Positions 6,533 to 13,955 of a stretch of 15,661 nt of DNA are shown in pieces. The stretch comes from Hyphomicrobiales bacterium (GTDB taxonomy: Bacteria; Pseudomonadota; Alphaproteobacteria; Rhizobiales; Beijerinckiaceae). Position 1 is the first letter of the stretch, and every line of letters begins with the position of its first letter. The notes beneath the pieces were generated by a model that ran no database searches, had not been told where the DNA came from, and saw nothing but the letters and a program-made list of their open reading frames with translations. A program made the translations under genes and the position numbers. Location: the NCBI GenBank assembly GCA_900299065.1, contig OMIJ01000076.1, forward strand, positions 1 to 15,661, in the 5' to 3' direction.

Positions 6533-7012
6533 TCAGCGCTTCGAGAATTGGAAGCTGCGACGGGCTTTCTTCTTGCCGTATTTCTTACGTTCAACAACAC
6601 GCGAGTCGCGTGTCAGGAAGCCTTCGCGCTTCAGAGCAGGACGCAACTCAGGTTCATAATAGGTCAGAGCCTTGGCAAGACCGTGACGCACAGCGCCAGC
6701 CTGACCCGACAGACCGCCACCCGCAACAGTGATCACCAGATCATATTGACCAAGGCGCTGAGCGATGACGAGGGGTTGTTGCAGGATCATGCGCAGAACC
6801 GGACGCGCAAAATAGACATCGAGCGGGCGATCATTCACGCTCACCTTACCCGAGCCGGGCTTGATCCAGACGCGAGCAACAGCATCCTTACGTTTGCCTG
6901 TTGCATAGGCGCGGCCATATTTATCGAGCTTCTGTACATGGACAGGAGCATCAGGAACAGATTGGGCCGTTGCGCCCTTGAGGTCCTGCAGCGAAGAGAG
7001 TGTCTCGGCCAT
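6533..7012 (-). CDS. rpsI: 30S ribosomal protein S9 (uS9), 159 aa
   Basis: S9 is part of the head of the small ribosomal subunit, and its C-terminal tail reaches the P-site tRNA. The family signature is complete: GRAYATGKRKDAVARVW at about residues 33-49, GGGLSGQAGAVRHGLAKAL near 97-115, LTRDSRVVERKKYG, and the basic tail ending KKARRSFQFSKR. The first 30 or so residues are the extra N-terminal extension common in alphaproteobacteria. The ATG at 7010-7012 lies two bases after the rplM stop codon, with AGGAG about ten bases upstream inside rplM, so the two genes form a tight operon. An intrinsic terminator follows. Confidence 0.98.
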   Translation of the reverse strand: MAETLSSLQDLKGATAQSVPDAPVHVQKLDKYGRAYATGKRKDAVARVWIKPGSGKVSVNDRPLDVYFARPVLRMILQQPLVIAQRLGQYDLVITVAGGGLSGQAGAVRHGLAKALTYYEPELRPALKREGFLTRDSRVVERKKYGKKKARRSFQFSKR

Positions 7013-7014
7013 GC

Positions 7015-7485
7015 TCAGGCGCTCCTGGAGTTTTTACGATTGAGACTGGCGACATCGAGCGTCACCGGATTTTGTGCGGCATGGGGATGCTCAGCACCCT
7101 TGTAAACGCGCAGATTGGCGAGCTGCTTACGGCCCAGAGGACCACGCGGCAACATGCGCTCAACAGCCTTTTCGACAATGCGCTCAGGAAAGCGGCCTTC
7201 AAGAATGAACTTGGCCGAACGTTCCTTAATGCCACCGATGAAGCCGGAATGGTGATAATACATTTTTTGATCAAGCTTGCGACCAGTCAGCACCACCTGA
7301 TCGGCATTCACGACAATGATATTGTCGCCGTCATCGACATGGGGGGTGAAGCTGGGCTTGTGCTTGCCGCGAAGATGCATGGCCACAATTGTTGCCAGAC
7401 GACCCACAACAAGGCCCTTGGCGTCAATCAAGATCCACTTCTTCTCGACATCAGCCCCTTTGGTAGAATGTGTATGGCCGAACAT
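7015..7485 (-). CDS. rplM: 50S ribosomal protein L13 (uL13), 156 aa
   Basis: L13 is an early-assembling large-subunit protein. The core KKWILIDAKGLVVGRLAT (residues 15-32), HVDDGDNIIVVNADQVVLTGRK, YYHHSGFIGGIKE, and the motif MLPRGPLGRK are all present. The ATG at 7483-7485 gives a 156-residue product, matching alphaproteobacterial L13; GGGA lies about seven bases before it. An upstream in-frame extension exists, but it would cross the promoter and has no family support. The gene is the first of the rplM-rpsI operon, with a strong promoter about 60 bases upstream. In Escherichia coli L13 represses its own operon through the leader; the roughly 50-base leader here is GC-rich with short complementary segments, but I cannot claim the same control. 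Confidence 0.97.
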   Translation of the reverse strand: MFGHTHSTKGADVEKKWILIDAKGLVVGRLATIVAMHLRGKHKPSFTPHVDDGDNIIVVNADQVVLTGRKLDQKMYYHHSGFIGGIKERSAKFILEGRFPERIVEKAVERMLPRGPLGRKQLANLRVYKGAEHPHAAQNPVTLDVASLNRKNSRSA

Positions 7486-7542
7486 GAGATTTTCCCGATG
7501 AAAAATCCGGCCAGCGCAATGCCGACCGGCTGAGATGCGCTG

Positions 7543-7571
7543 CTTATATGTGGTGCGAGGCAAGCCGTCAA
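7543..7571 (-). promoter_or_regulatory. Sigma70-type promoter of the rplM-rpsI operon
   Basis: On the minus strand, TTGACG (complement of 7566-7571) and TATAAG (complement of 7543-7548) are separated by exactly 17 bases. The predicted transcription start is near 7536, about 50 bases before the rplM ATG. This is the best promoter match seen in the window and fits a highly expressed operon. Confidence 0.8.
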
Positions 7572-7614
7572 TAGAATTGCCCAAAAAAGCCCGATTTCAG
7601 GGGTCATTTTTAAT

Positions 7615-7632
7615 GCGGTATTATAATACCGC
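7615..7632. repeat. Perfect 18-base palindrome downstream of the Mur-ligase gene
   Basis: GCGGTATTATAATACCGC is fully self-complementary over 18 bases. It starts at the last base of the Mur-ligase-family stop codon and lies 44 bases upstream of the -35 box of the rplM promoter. As RNA it would form a seven-base-pair stem with a TATA loop, but no T-run follows directly on either strand (the minus strand continues ATTAAAAATG). It may be a terminator or RNA-stabilising hairpin for the Mur-ligase transcript, or a dimeric regulator's site. Confidence 0.6.
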
Positions 7633-9053
7633 TATGCAGGAAAGCTCTTCTCAGCAAAAAGGGGCAAATCTTCGATCAACCCGCCCAAATTGCCGGAAGT
7701 TAGGAACAAAACCGCATCATCGGGCCGCAAAAAGGCGCCAATTTCGGCTACGCAATCACCCGCTCCGCTTAAAGCGGTCACGCTTGCGCCGGAGGCAGCA
7801 ATGCGGGCAACAATCTCGCCCTGATCGACCTGATCATGCGTCCCCGCCCCTTGCGAGGCAGGTTCCCAAACAAAAGTATGATCTACATTGGCAAAGACAT
7901 CATCATACCAATGCAGCGTCGCACGATTTCGCCAGCTGAACGTATGCGGCTCGAAAATGACAATCAGACGGCGCTTGGCAAAATGCTGGCGCATGGCTGC
8001 AATTGCACTGACAGCTTTGTCATAAGAAGAGCCAAATCCCTCGAAAAAAGCGATCGATGTCTTGTCAGATTTACGATCGAGCCTGCGCCGAATGCCTTTG
8101 AAGGAGGCCATGGCACTGGCAAAGGCAGCAGGCGTGATCAGCTCCCGACTAATCAGGAAAGCGCCGACCCCAACCATATTCTCAATATTATGCAGGCCTA
8201 ATTGGCCCGTCTCAATTAGTGCAATGTATTTGCCTGATTGGGTGAGCGTGAAATGGCTGCGCTCGCCCAAAACAATATCACGAGCCTGCCATTCGCCTTG
8301 CTCAATTCCATAGGTCACAATCTGGCGTTTGATCCTGGCCAGAAATTGCGCACTCAATTCGCCGCTCAAACTGGCAAAAACAGAGCCCTGCTCTGGCAAA
8401 TTGCTGAGGAGTTGCTCAAAGGGTGCAAGATAAGTTTCTATAGTCGGAAATACATTGACATGATCATGCGCCAAAGGCGTGAGTAATATATGGGCGGGAT
8501 CATAGAGCAGAAACTTCGAGCGATCATCATTATTGGACGCTGGATATTCATCCCCCTCAACCAGGAATAAATCACCTTTTCCAATTTGCGCCGCACTGGA
8601 TGGCGAGAGCGGAGCAGCACCAATCATAAAGCCTAGATCTTTGCCAGCTTCAATCAACGCATGCGCCATCAAGGAAACAGTCGTGGTCTTGCCAAACGAG
8701 CCGGCAACCACAATCGTCTGCTTGCCTTTGGCAAGCAAAGCCAGCACATCAGCGAATGACAGAATTGTGGCACCTGATGCAAAAGCCGCCGCAACTTCAG
8801 CATTGCTCTGCGGAACCAGTTTGGCATTCTTGCCAATCACAACCAAATCAACATCGGAGGGCAGATTTTCAGCGCGATAAGGCGTTGTGTAATTCAATCC
8901 CTCATCGCGCAAGACATAAGAGATCGGCGGATAGACATTTTCATCAGAGCCCGTGACCCGCACGCCGGAATCGCGCAGTAATTTGGCTGTCGCGCTCATA
9001 CCAACGCCGCCTATGCCAATGAAATGCGCCTTGCGATAGGGAAAAGCAGACAT
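7632..9053 (-). CDS. Mur ligase family protein (MurC/Mpl-like, divergent), 473 aa
   Basis: This belongs to the ATP-dependent Mur ligases, which join amino acids or peptides to UDP-MurNAc in peptidoglycan synthesis or recycling. The N-terminal UDP-binding loop GIGGVGMSATAKLL is at residues 13-26, the P-loop GSFGKTTT at 118-125, EGDEYPASN at 166-174 with DHVNVFP at 197-203, GLHNIENMVG at 286-295, and the arginine run GIRRRLDRK at 320-328. Length fits the family. Two points are odd: the P-loop has SF where MurC/Mpl have TH, and the C-terminal DDxxHHP motif is replaced by FFEGFGSSYDKA. It is therefore probably a separate subgroup and not canonical MurC or Mpl. The ATG at 9051-9053 follows GGAGG. 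It lies 98 bases after the thioesterase gene and before the rplM promoter. Confidence 0.82.
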   Translation of the reverse strand: MSAFPYRKAHFIGIGGVGMSATAKLLRDSGVRVTGSDENVYPPISYVLRDEGLNYTTPYRAENLPSDVDLVVIGKNAKLVPQSNAEVAAAFASGATILSFADVLALLAKGKQTIVVAGSFGKTTTVSLMAHALIEAGKDLGFMIGAAPLSPSSAAQIGKGDLFLVEGDEYPASNNDDRSKFLLYDPAHILLTPLAHDHVNVFPTIETYLAPFEQLLSNLPEQGSVFASLSGELSAQFLARIKRQIVTYGIEQGEWQARDIVLGERSHFTLTQSGKYIALIETGQLGLHNIENMVGVGAFLISRELITPAAFASAMASFKGIRRRLDRKSDKTSIAFFEGFGSSYDKAVSAIAAMRQHFAKRRLIVIFEPHTFSWRNRATLHWYDDVFANVDHTFVWEPASQGAGTHDQVDQGEIVARIAASGASVTALSGAGDCVAEIGAFLRPDDAVLFLTSGNLGGLIEDLPLFAEKSFPA

Positions 9054-9151
9054 CCAACCTCCGTTGAGGCCCGAATCATATCAAGCCAAATTCAGAAGCA
9101 TCATATTAAAACTTAACTGCCAATAGATGATTGGATTCCTCGCCAAGCCGC

Positions 9152-9616
9152 TCATGCTTTTGGCCTCGCATAATCTGGCGGGATCGAATAGGTCGCCACC
9201 GCATGGGCAACAGGCTCATTCACGCCAATTGAATAAAGCCAGGCCTCACCCACGGCGAGCTGGCGCCCAAGTTTCATCAATTTTGCTTCCGCAATAAGAT
9301 CGCTGGGCTCAGGCTTGCGTAAAAAGTTGATATTGAGATTGGTGGTCACTGTTAAAGAGCCTGGCGAGAGATGCGCCCGCTCGGCATCCTCCCCTACTCC
9401 CAATTGAGCAAGTATCGCCACATAGATCGCCACATCGGCCAGCGCAAACATGGCGGGCCCCGACACTGTTCCCCCCGGCCGCAAATGTTGGGATCCAGGC
9501 ACAAGACGCAGACGCGAGGACATCGGCCCTACAGCCTCAATGATGAAATCTCGTCCCGGCCCGATCTGCGGAAAATGACGAGTGAGAAAAGCATTGACCT
9601 GTTCAAGCTGCAACAT
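9152..9616 (-). CDS. PaaI-family hotdog thioesterase, 154 aa
   Basis: This is a predicted acyl-CoA thioesterase with the hotdog fold, cytosolic; the substrate is unknown. The central helix region LRPGGTVSGPAMFALADVAIY at 45-65 is split around the usual PaaI motif: GG and the acidic residue Asp61 are kept, but the usual His of HGG is not. TTNLNINFLRKP at 91-102 is the typical strand of the family, and the final strand (VAHAVATYSIPP) is also present. The ATG at 9614-9616 has GAGG about ten bases upstream. In rhizobial genomes, as I remember them, a PaaI-type gene lies close to rplM; here the Mur-ligase gene separates them. It is divergent from the MsrQ-like gene. Confidence 0.87.
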   Translation of the reverse strand: MLQLEQVNAFLTRHFPQIGPGRDFIIEAVGPMSSRLRLVPGSQHLRPGGTVSGPAMFALADVAIYVAILAQLGVGEDAERAHLSPGSLTVTTNLNINFLRKPEPSDLIAEAKLMKLGRQLAVGEAWLYSIGVNEPVAHAVATYSIPPDYARPKA

Positions 9617-9739
9617 TCTATGCGCGCCTCAAGCAAAGAGAGGCTCCCAGATTGGACCCGATCCCGTCTGCGGTAAAGTGGCAAGTCCAAACCTAGCCGC
9701 CAAATCCGATAGCCATGCATAGCAATCAGATAAACAAAC

Positions 9740-9767
9740 TTGTCATATTGGTTTCAAAGCCGATAAA
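9740..9767 (+). promoter_or_regulatory. Possible promoter of the MsrQ-like gene
   Basis: TTGTCA at 9740-9745 and GATAAA at 9762-9767 are 16 bases apart, about 34 bases before the ATG at 9802. The -10 box is only a fair match. It lies in the 185-base gap between the divergent thioesterase and MsrQ-like genes, where a promoter is expected; nothing else is seen in that gap. Confidence 0.3.
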
Positions 9768-9801
9768 AGATTAGCATAGGGATAATGATCAGGCCTGTAA
9801 A

Positions 9802-10614
9802 ATGACAAGAATGAAAGCTGCCGCTTATACAATTGCCATTCTGCCTGGCCTGTCGATGATCTTTGATTTGATGAGCGGCCAATTGGGTATGATCCCGCTA
9901 CAATCGCTTGTCTATTGGTCAGGCCTCTGGGCCACTGCTTTGCTCATTCTGACCTTCGCGATCAGCCCCCTCAGCCAAACATTGCATTGGCCGCATTTAA
10001 TTGATGGTCGGCGCATATTGGGTGTATCAGGGCTGATATACTCACTCGTGCATTTGATCTGTTACGCACTCTTGCGCAAATGGGATTTGGCAGGGATCTG
10101 GGGGGAGATTCTACGACGCCCAACTCTGCTCATAGCCAGCCTCTCCTTGCTTGGTCTCATGTTTCTGGGGCTCACCTCACATGATCTGATGATGAAGAAA
10201 TTGGGCTCAGCCAATTGGCATCGTCTGCATCGCCTCAATGGCATGCTGACAGCTTTGGCACTTTTGCATTTCCTGATGTCTCCAGGCTCCTTCAGTGCGC
10301 AATTTTTGCTGAGCGGTTCTCTCTTCTGGATCTTGGGTTGGCGTATACTCAACAAATGGAATTGGCATTTGCAACTCACGCCATTGCTCATTTTGGCCAG
10401 TTTAGCCGGATTGTTTACCGGCGCTTTCGAAATCATATGGCAGAAGTTTCACAAGAACATTCCTGTCGAAGAAGTTTGGAGTGATTTGTTTGATTTCACC
10501 GAGGGCCCTTCCTCGATCTGGATTATCTGGGCCATTGGGCTTTTGCTGGCCTTGCTGACATTTATTTTGAATTCAAAATTGAAACCGATGGAGAACCACA
10601 CTCATGGCGCATGA
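9802..10614 (+). CDS. Ferric-reductase-like haem membrane protein, MsrQ/YedZ-like, 270 aa
   Basis: This is an inner-membrane haem b protein of the ferric-reductase-like domain family. MsrQ passes electrons to the periplasmic methionine-sulfoxide reductase MsrP. The segment GRRILGVSGLIYSLVHLICY (69-88, with His84) and the pair NWHRLHRLN (138-146) plus ALLHF (153-157) match MsrQ, so the candidate haem ligands are His84, His140 or His143, and His156. Six or so membrane segments span 10-185. Unlike the usual MsrQ of about 200 residues, it goes on for some 85 residues with two more hydrophobic segments (194-212 and 239-256). No msrP is visible, so the partner is unknown. The last 11 bases overlap the CoA-binding gene, which suggests coupling. 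The start at 9802 is favoured over ATG 9811 on weak evidence. Confidence 0.8.
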   Translation: MTRMKAAAYTIAILPGLSMIFDLMSGQLGMIPLQSLVYWSGLWATALLILTFAISPLSQTLHWPHLIDGRRILGVSGLIYSLVHLICYALLRKWDLAGIWGEILRRPTLLIASLSLLGLMFLGLTSHDLMMKKLGSANWHRLHRLNGMLTALALLHFLMSPGSFSAQFLLSGSLFWILGWRILNKWNWHLQLTPLLILASLAGLFTGAFEIIWQKFHKNIPVEEVWSDLFDFTEGPSSIWIIWAIGLLLALLTFILNSKLKPMENHTHGA

Positions 10615-11041
10615 ATTTTACGAGGATGAGTCTCTGCGTCGCATTCTAACGCAAACGAAGACAATTGCAGTCGTTGGCTTATCCAACAATCCAACCAGAG
10701 CCTCTCATCATGTCGGGGAATTTCTGACACGTCAGGGCTATCGGACTTTCGGGATCAATCCCGGCCTGGCGGGTCAGACAATTGCTGGCATGCAAGTCTA
10801 TGCCAGCCTCATGGACTTATCTGAGGCCATAGACATGGTGGATGTGTTTCGCAATTCACAAGATGCCGCTCAGGTCGTTGAAGAGGCCTTGCAACTCAAT
10901 CCCCTGCCCAAAGTCATCTGGATGCAATTGGGTGTGATCAATCCAGCAGCCGCAGACAAAGCCAGAGCCAGGGGCATTGAAGTCATTATGGACCGCTGCC
11001 CCGCAATAGAAATCCCCCGCCTGCATTTGACCAAGCGATAG
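10604..11041 (+). CDS. CoA-binding domain protein, YccU/COG1832 type, 145 aa
   Basis: This is a single-domain cytosolic Rossmann protein of the CoA_binding_2 family, related to the CoA-binding part of succinyl-CoA synthetase; its biological role is unknown. The signature is complete: TIAVVGLSNNPTRASHHVGEFL at about 20-41, the strand TFGINPGL, DMVDVFRNSQDA at 77-88, VIWMQLGVIN at 104-113, and the final VIMDRCPAIEIPRL. The length is typical. The ATG at 10604-10606 overlaps the end of the MsrQ-like gene by 11 bases, and GGAGA lies nine bases upstream inside that gene. The 3' end is six bases from the convergent SnoaL-like gene. Confidence 0.9.
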   Translation: MAHEFYEDESLRRILTQTKTIAVVGLSNNPTRASHHVGEFLTRQGYRTFGINPGLAGQTIAGMQVYASLMDLSEAIDMVDVFRNSQDAAQVVEEALQLNPLPKVIWMQLGVINPAAADKARARGIEVIMDRCPAIEIPRLHLTKR

Positions 11042-11047
11042 TCTGTT

Positions 11048-11653
11048 TCAGCGATCAAGATCCTGCCCCGCGAGCCATTTAGCCCCGCTGGCATAAAGCG
11101 CCTTAACCTCAGGCCCGGTCAGGCCCGGCATATCCGTCTTCACTTTATAACCGATCTCAGTCTGCAAATAGGCCAGATGTCGATAGCCAATGGGAAAGCG
11201 CTCCAATTGCTCGGCCTTTAATGCGAGTTGGGCCGAAGGATCGACAGGATCCATGCGATCCTTTTCATAAATGGGTTGACGCAGAACCAGTCCCCATTTG
11301 CCATTGCGAAATTCAATAAAATCATAAAACCGCCCTGTGCAGACAACATCGACGACGACATCATGCACTTTGGCTCTCTGGGAGATGGTCATTTTGGTCT
11401 GCGCCACAGCTCTATTACCATTGATTTCAGCTGTATGGCCCCCCAGAAAATGTAAGATGCTGACACCCTTGGCCCAGCCTTCCTCGCTCATGGCTATAAA
11501 TTCATCGACTGTGCCCTGTGTCCAGGTGGCCATCATACGGCCATCCTCATGCCAGAGGGTGCGGAACTTGTCCCAGAAACCGGCATCACGCCAGATCACC
11601 CAATTCTCGACCAATTGCCGCAGGGCATAACGATCCAACAGATATGTATCCAT
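11048..11653 (-). CDS. SnoaL-like (nuclear transport factor 2 fold) protein, 201 aa
   Basis: The protein begins YALRQLVENWVIWRDAGFWDKFRTLWHEDGRM (split around residue 24), the two-helix start of the SnoaL/NTF2-like cone fold. A strand run follows with ILHFLGGHTAEINGNRAVAQTKM, then VVCTGRFYDFIEFRNGKWGL. Members include cyclases, dehydratases and ring-hydroxylation accessory proteins, so the substrate cannot be named. The C-terminal 60 residues after the domain are an extra helical part. The ATG at 11651-11653 is chosen because GAGG lies six bases before it; an in-frame ATG at 11711-11713 would add 20 residues without a good ribosome-binding site. The gene is convergent with the CoA-binding gene and divergent from the cysteine-cluster gene. 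Confidence 0.8.
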   Translation of the reverse strand: MDTYLLDRYALRQLVENWVIWRDAGFWDKFRTLWHEDGRMMATWTQGTVDEFIAMSEEGWAKGVSILHFLGGHTAEINGNRAVAQTKMTISQRAKVHDVVVDVVCTGRFYDFIEFRNGKWGLVLRQPIYEKDRMDPVDPSAQLALKAEQLERFPIGYRHLAYLQTEIGYKVKTDMPGLTGPEVKALYASGAKWLAGQDLDR

Positions 11654-11851
11654 CAAGGGCCTCACTTGGATATGGTGCACTTTTGAGAAAGCTTTATCGT
11701 CCCCTTTGCGCATAGACTAGAGGCAAGGCTTGCATCAACATGAAACTTCTGACCATGATCCGGCACAAGGATGGGATTGGCCTGCGGCAAGCTTCGTTGT
11801 AGGAGGTCTCAAAGCCCTCTGAGGCGCGATTCTGAACATGGTGATGGGTTT

Positions 11852-12265
11852 ATGGGTGTTCCTGGAAAATCATGCGGCACTTGCACTATGTGCTGCAAAT
11901 CGCTGGTGATTGATCATTTCAATAAGGATGCGGGCATTCTGTGCACCAATTGCGATCTCAAAAAGGGATGCAAGATTTATGAACAGCGCCCGCAGGTCTG
12001 CAAGGACTTCGAATGTGACTGGATGATGGAACGCTCCATCCCGCAAAGCCTGCGCCCCGATAAGGTCGGCACTTTATTGATTGATGATTCTGAATCCGAT
12101 GAATATCAGGCCGTTGTCGACCCCTCGACACCCTTCGCTTGGCGCCATCCGCTGATGTTCAAATTCCTTGTCTCGAAAGCCAAGGAAGGCGCAACCGTCA
12201 TCGCCAAATCCGGTGTGAAATCCTGGCGCATTTATCCCAATGGCCAATGGGCACCCTGGGCTTGA
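11852..12265 (+). CDS. YkgJ-type cysteine-cluster (zinc/iron-chelating) protein, 137 aa
   Basis: The N-terminal half holds nine cysteines in the YkgJ/COG0727-like arrangement. They are C8, C11, C14 and C15 (SCGTCTMCC), C31 and C34 (CTNC), C40 (GCKIYEQRP), C50 and C55 (VCKDFEC). The family is thought to bind an Fe-S cluster or zinc; its role is not settled. The C-terminal half (about 60-137) has no cysteine and is a small mixed domain ending SWRIYPNGQWAPWA. The ATG at 11852 matches the usual start just before the first cysteine motif; an in-frame ATG at 11771 would add 27 residues of atypical basic sequence. The ribosome-binding site is weak. The gene is convergent with the glutamate-synthase-like gene. 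Confidence 0.85.
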   Translation: MGVPGKSCGTCTMCCKSLVIDHFNKDAGILCTNCDLKKGCKIYEQRPQVCKDFECDWMMERSIPQSLRPDKVGTLLIDDSESDEYQAVVDPSTPFAWRHPLMFKFLVSKAKEGATVIAKSGVKSWRIYPNGQWAPWA

Positions 12266-12301
12266 ACTTGCGCGCTGAGGGTCCCTGACTTCGTCTGCCG
12301 A

Positions 12302-13885
12302 TTAAGCCATAAAGCGATCAGCGCGTGATCTGGCCCATTTGTTCTTATACTCATCGGGCGCCGATCCATTCAGCAGACTGCCGTGAGAAAGCTCAGGATA
12401 AACATCAGCAAAGCTCTTCACCTCCAGGGGTGAAACGCGGCGGTAGAAATGATCCCGGTGAAACTCGCGAGGATGGCTAAGGCCTGTCGCCTCGACGATC
12501 TCGGCCAGCGCCATCAAAGTCCGATCATGGAAATTATGCACGCGTTTTGACTTGTCCTCGACATCAAGAGCGAGCTGACGTAGCGGATCTTGTGTGGCAA
12601 CGCCTGTGGGGCATTTGTCATTATGGCACGACAGGGATTGCACACAGCCAAGCGCAAACATGAATCCGCGCGCGGCATTACACCAATCTGCACCCAAGGC
12701 CAGCACGCGCGCCATATCGAAAGCCGAAGCAATACGCCCGCTGGCGCCCAGCTTGATCTTGTCCCGCAATCCCGCACCCAAGAGGCAATTATGGGCAAAG
12801 GTCAGGCCCTCGCGCAAAGGCGTGCCAATGTGATCGGTAAATTCGAGCGGCGCTGCGCCCGTCCCTCCTTCGCTGCCATCAATAACGATGAAATCAGGCA
12901 GAATGCCCGTCTCCAACATGGCCTTGCACAAGCCCATAAATTCGCTGGGATGACCAATGCATAATTTAAAGCCAACAGGCTTGCCCTCGCTCAACTCACG
13001 TAAGCGGGCGATAAAATGCATCATCTCACCGGGCGTAGAAAAAGCCGAATGGCCAGCAGGTGACACACAATCAACGCCCACAGGAACACCGCGCGTTGAC
13101 GCAATTTCAGGTGTAACTTTCGGTCCCGGCAAGACACCTCCGTGACCGGGCTTGGCACCTTGCGATAGTTTGATCTCAATCATTTTGACCTGTGGCGTTC
13201 TGGCTTGTTCGGCAAAACGCTCAGGGCTGAATGTGCCATCCTTATTACGACAGCCAAAATAACCCGAGCCCAATTCCCAGATCAGATCGCCGCCCTGTTC
13301 GCGATGATAGGGACTAATCGATCCCTCACCCGTATCATGCGCAAATCCGCCCTCTTTTGCTCCGCGATTAAGAGCACGAATAGCATTGGCGCTGAGCGAG
13401 CCAAAACTCATCGCCGATATGTTCAGCAAGGAGGCCTGATAAGGCTGAAGGCAATGAGGTCCGCCAATCCTGATGCGAAAATTCCACTCATGCAAATGGG
13501 TCGGGCAAATCGAATGGGTGATCCATTCATAATCATCACCATAGACATTTTGTAACGTCCCAAATGGCCTCGTCTCCAATTGCCGTTTGGCTCTTTGATA
13601 AATCAAGGCGCGCTTATTGCGATTGAACGGAGCACCATCAAGATCGCTTTCAAGAAAATATTGACGGATCTCTGGTCTGACTTTTTCTAGCAAATAACGA
13701 AAATTAGCGAGCAAGGGATAATTGCGCTTCAGATTATGCGTGCGCTGAATAAGATCCCAAATACCAATCCCAGCGAGGATCAAAAACACAAGAAATGGAT
13801 AAGTGGCAAAGTCTCCAAGCGATGGGATCAACAAAGCAAAGACTAAACATCCAAGGACGCTAATGACCAAAGCCGCATAACGCAT
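12302..13885 (-). CDS. FMN-binding glutamate-synthase-family protein, membrane anchored, 527 aa
   Basis: This matches the FMN/Fe-S synthase domain of the glutamate synthase large subunit, without the glutaminase domain and without the C-terminal helix domain. Two membrane segments (about 4-21 and 27-44) place it at the inner membrane, facing the cytosol. The catalytic-domain motifs are all present: ISAMSFGSLSANAIRALNRGA at 156-176, GEGSIS, EIKLSQGAKPGHGG at 237-250, GSEGGTGAAP at 337-346, and KLGASGRI. The cysteines C414, C420 and C425 (C-x5-C-x4-C) match the 3Fe-4S ligands of GltB. The family includes B. subtilis YerD; the true substrate and electron donor are unknown, and no gltD is nearby. 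The ATG at 13883-13885 has GAGGAG six bases upstream; a TTG at 13936 is rejected. Confidence 0.92.
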   Translation of the reverse strand: MRYAALVISVLGCLVFALLIPSLGDFATYPFLVFLILAGIGIWDLIQRTHNLKRNYPLLANFRYLLEKVRPEIRQYFLESDLDGAPFNRNKRALIYQRAKRQLETRPFGTLQNVYGDDYEWITHSICPTHLHEWNFRIRIGGPHCLQPYQASLLNISAMSFGSLSANAIRALNRGAKEGGFAHDTGEGSISPYHREQGGDLIWELGSGYFGCRNKDGTFSPERFAEQARTPQVKMIEIKLSQGAKPGHGGVLPGPKVTPEIASTRGVPVGVDCVSPAGHSAFSTPGEMMHFIARLRELSEGKPVGFKLCIGHPSEFMGLCKAMLETGILPDFIVIDGSEGGTGAAPLEFTDHIGTPLREGLTFAHNCLLGAGLRDKIKLGASGRIASAFDMARVLALGADWCNAARGFMFALGCVQSLSCHNDKCPTGVATQDPLRQLALDVEDKSKRVHNFHDRTLMALAEIVEATGLSHPREFHRDHFYRRVSPLEVKSFADVYPELSHGSLLNGSAPDEYKNKWARSRADRFMA

Positions 13886-13955
13886 CACACTCTCCTCGTC
13901 TGAGATAATCAAACGCGAGATTAAGCTAGGCTGCAAGTCAAATCTGATTGTCTTT

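Noticed and set aside
6521..7105. 194-codon open frame on the plus strand over rpsI
   Set aside because: It is antisense to the clearly recognised S9 gene and has no family-like composition; it is a shadow of the ribosomal codons.
7000..7533. 177-codon open frame on the plus strand over rplM
   Set aside because: It is antisense to L13, and it also crosses the rpsI-rplM junction; no domain is recognisable.
9120..9134. CCAAT/ATTGG hairpin after the thioesterase gene as a terminator
   Set aside because: Five base pairs and only a scattered T-rich tail on the minus strand; too weak to call.
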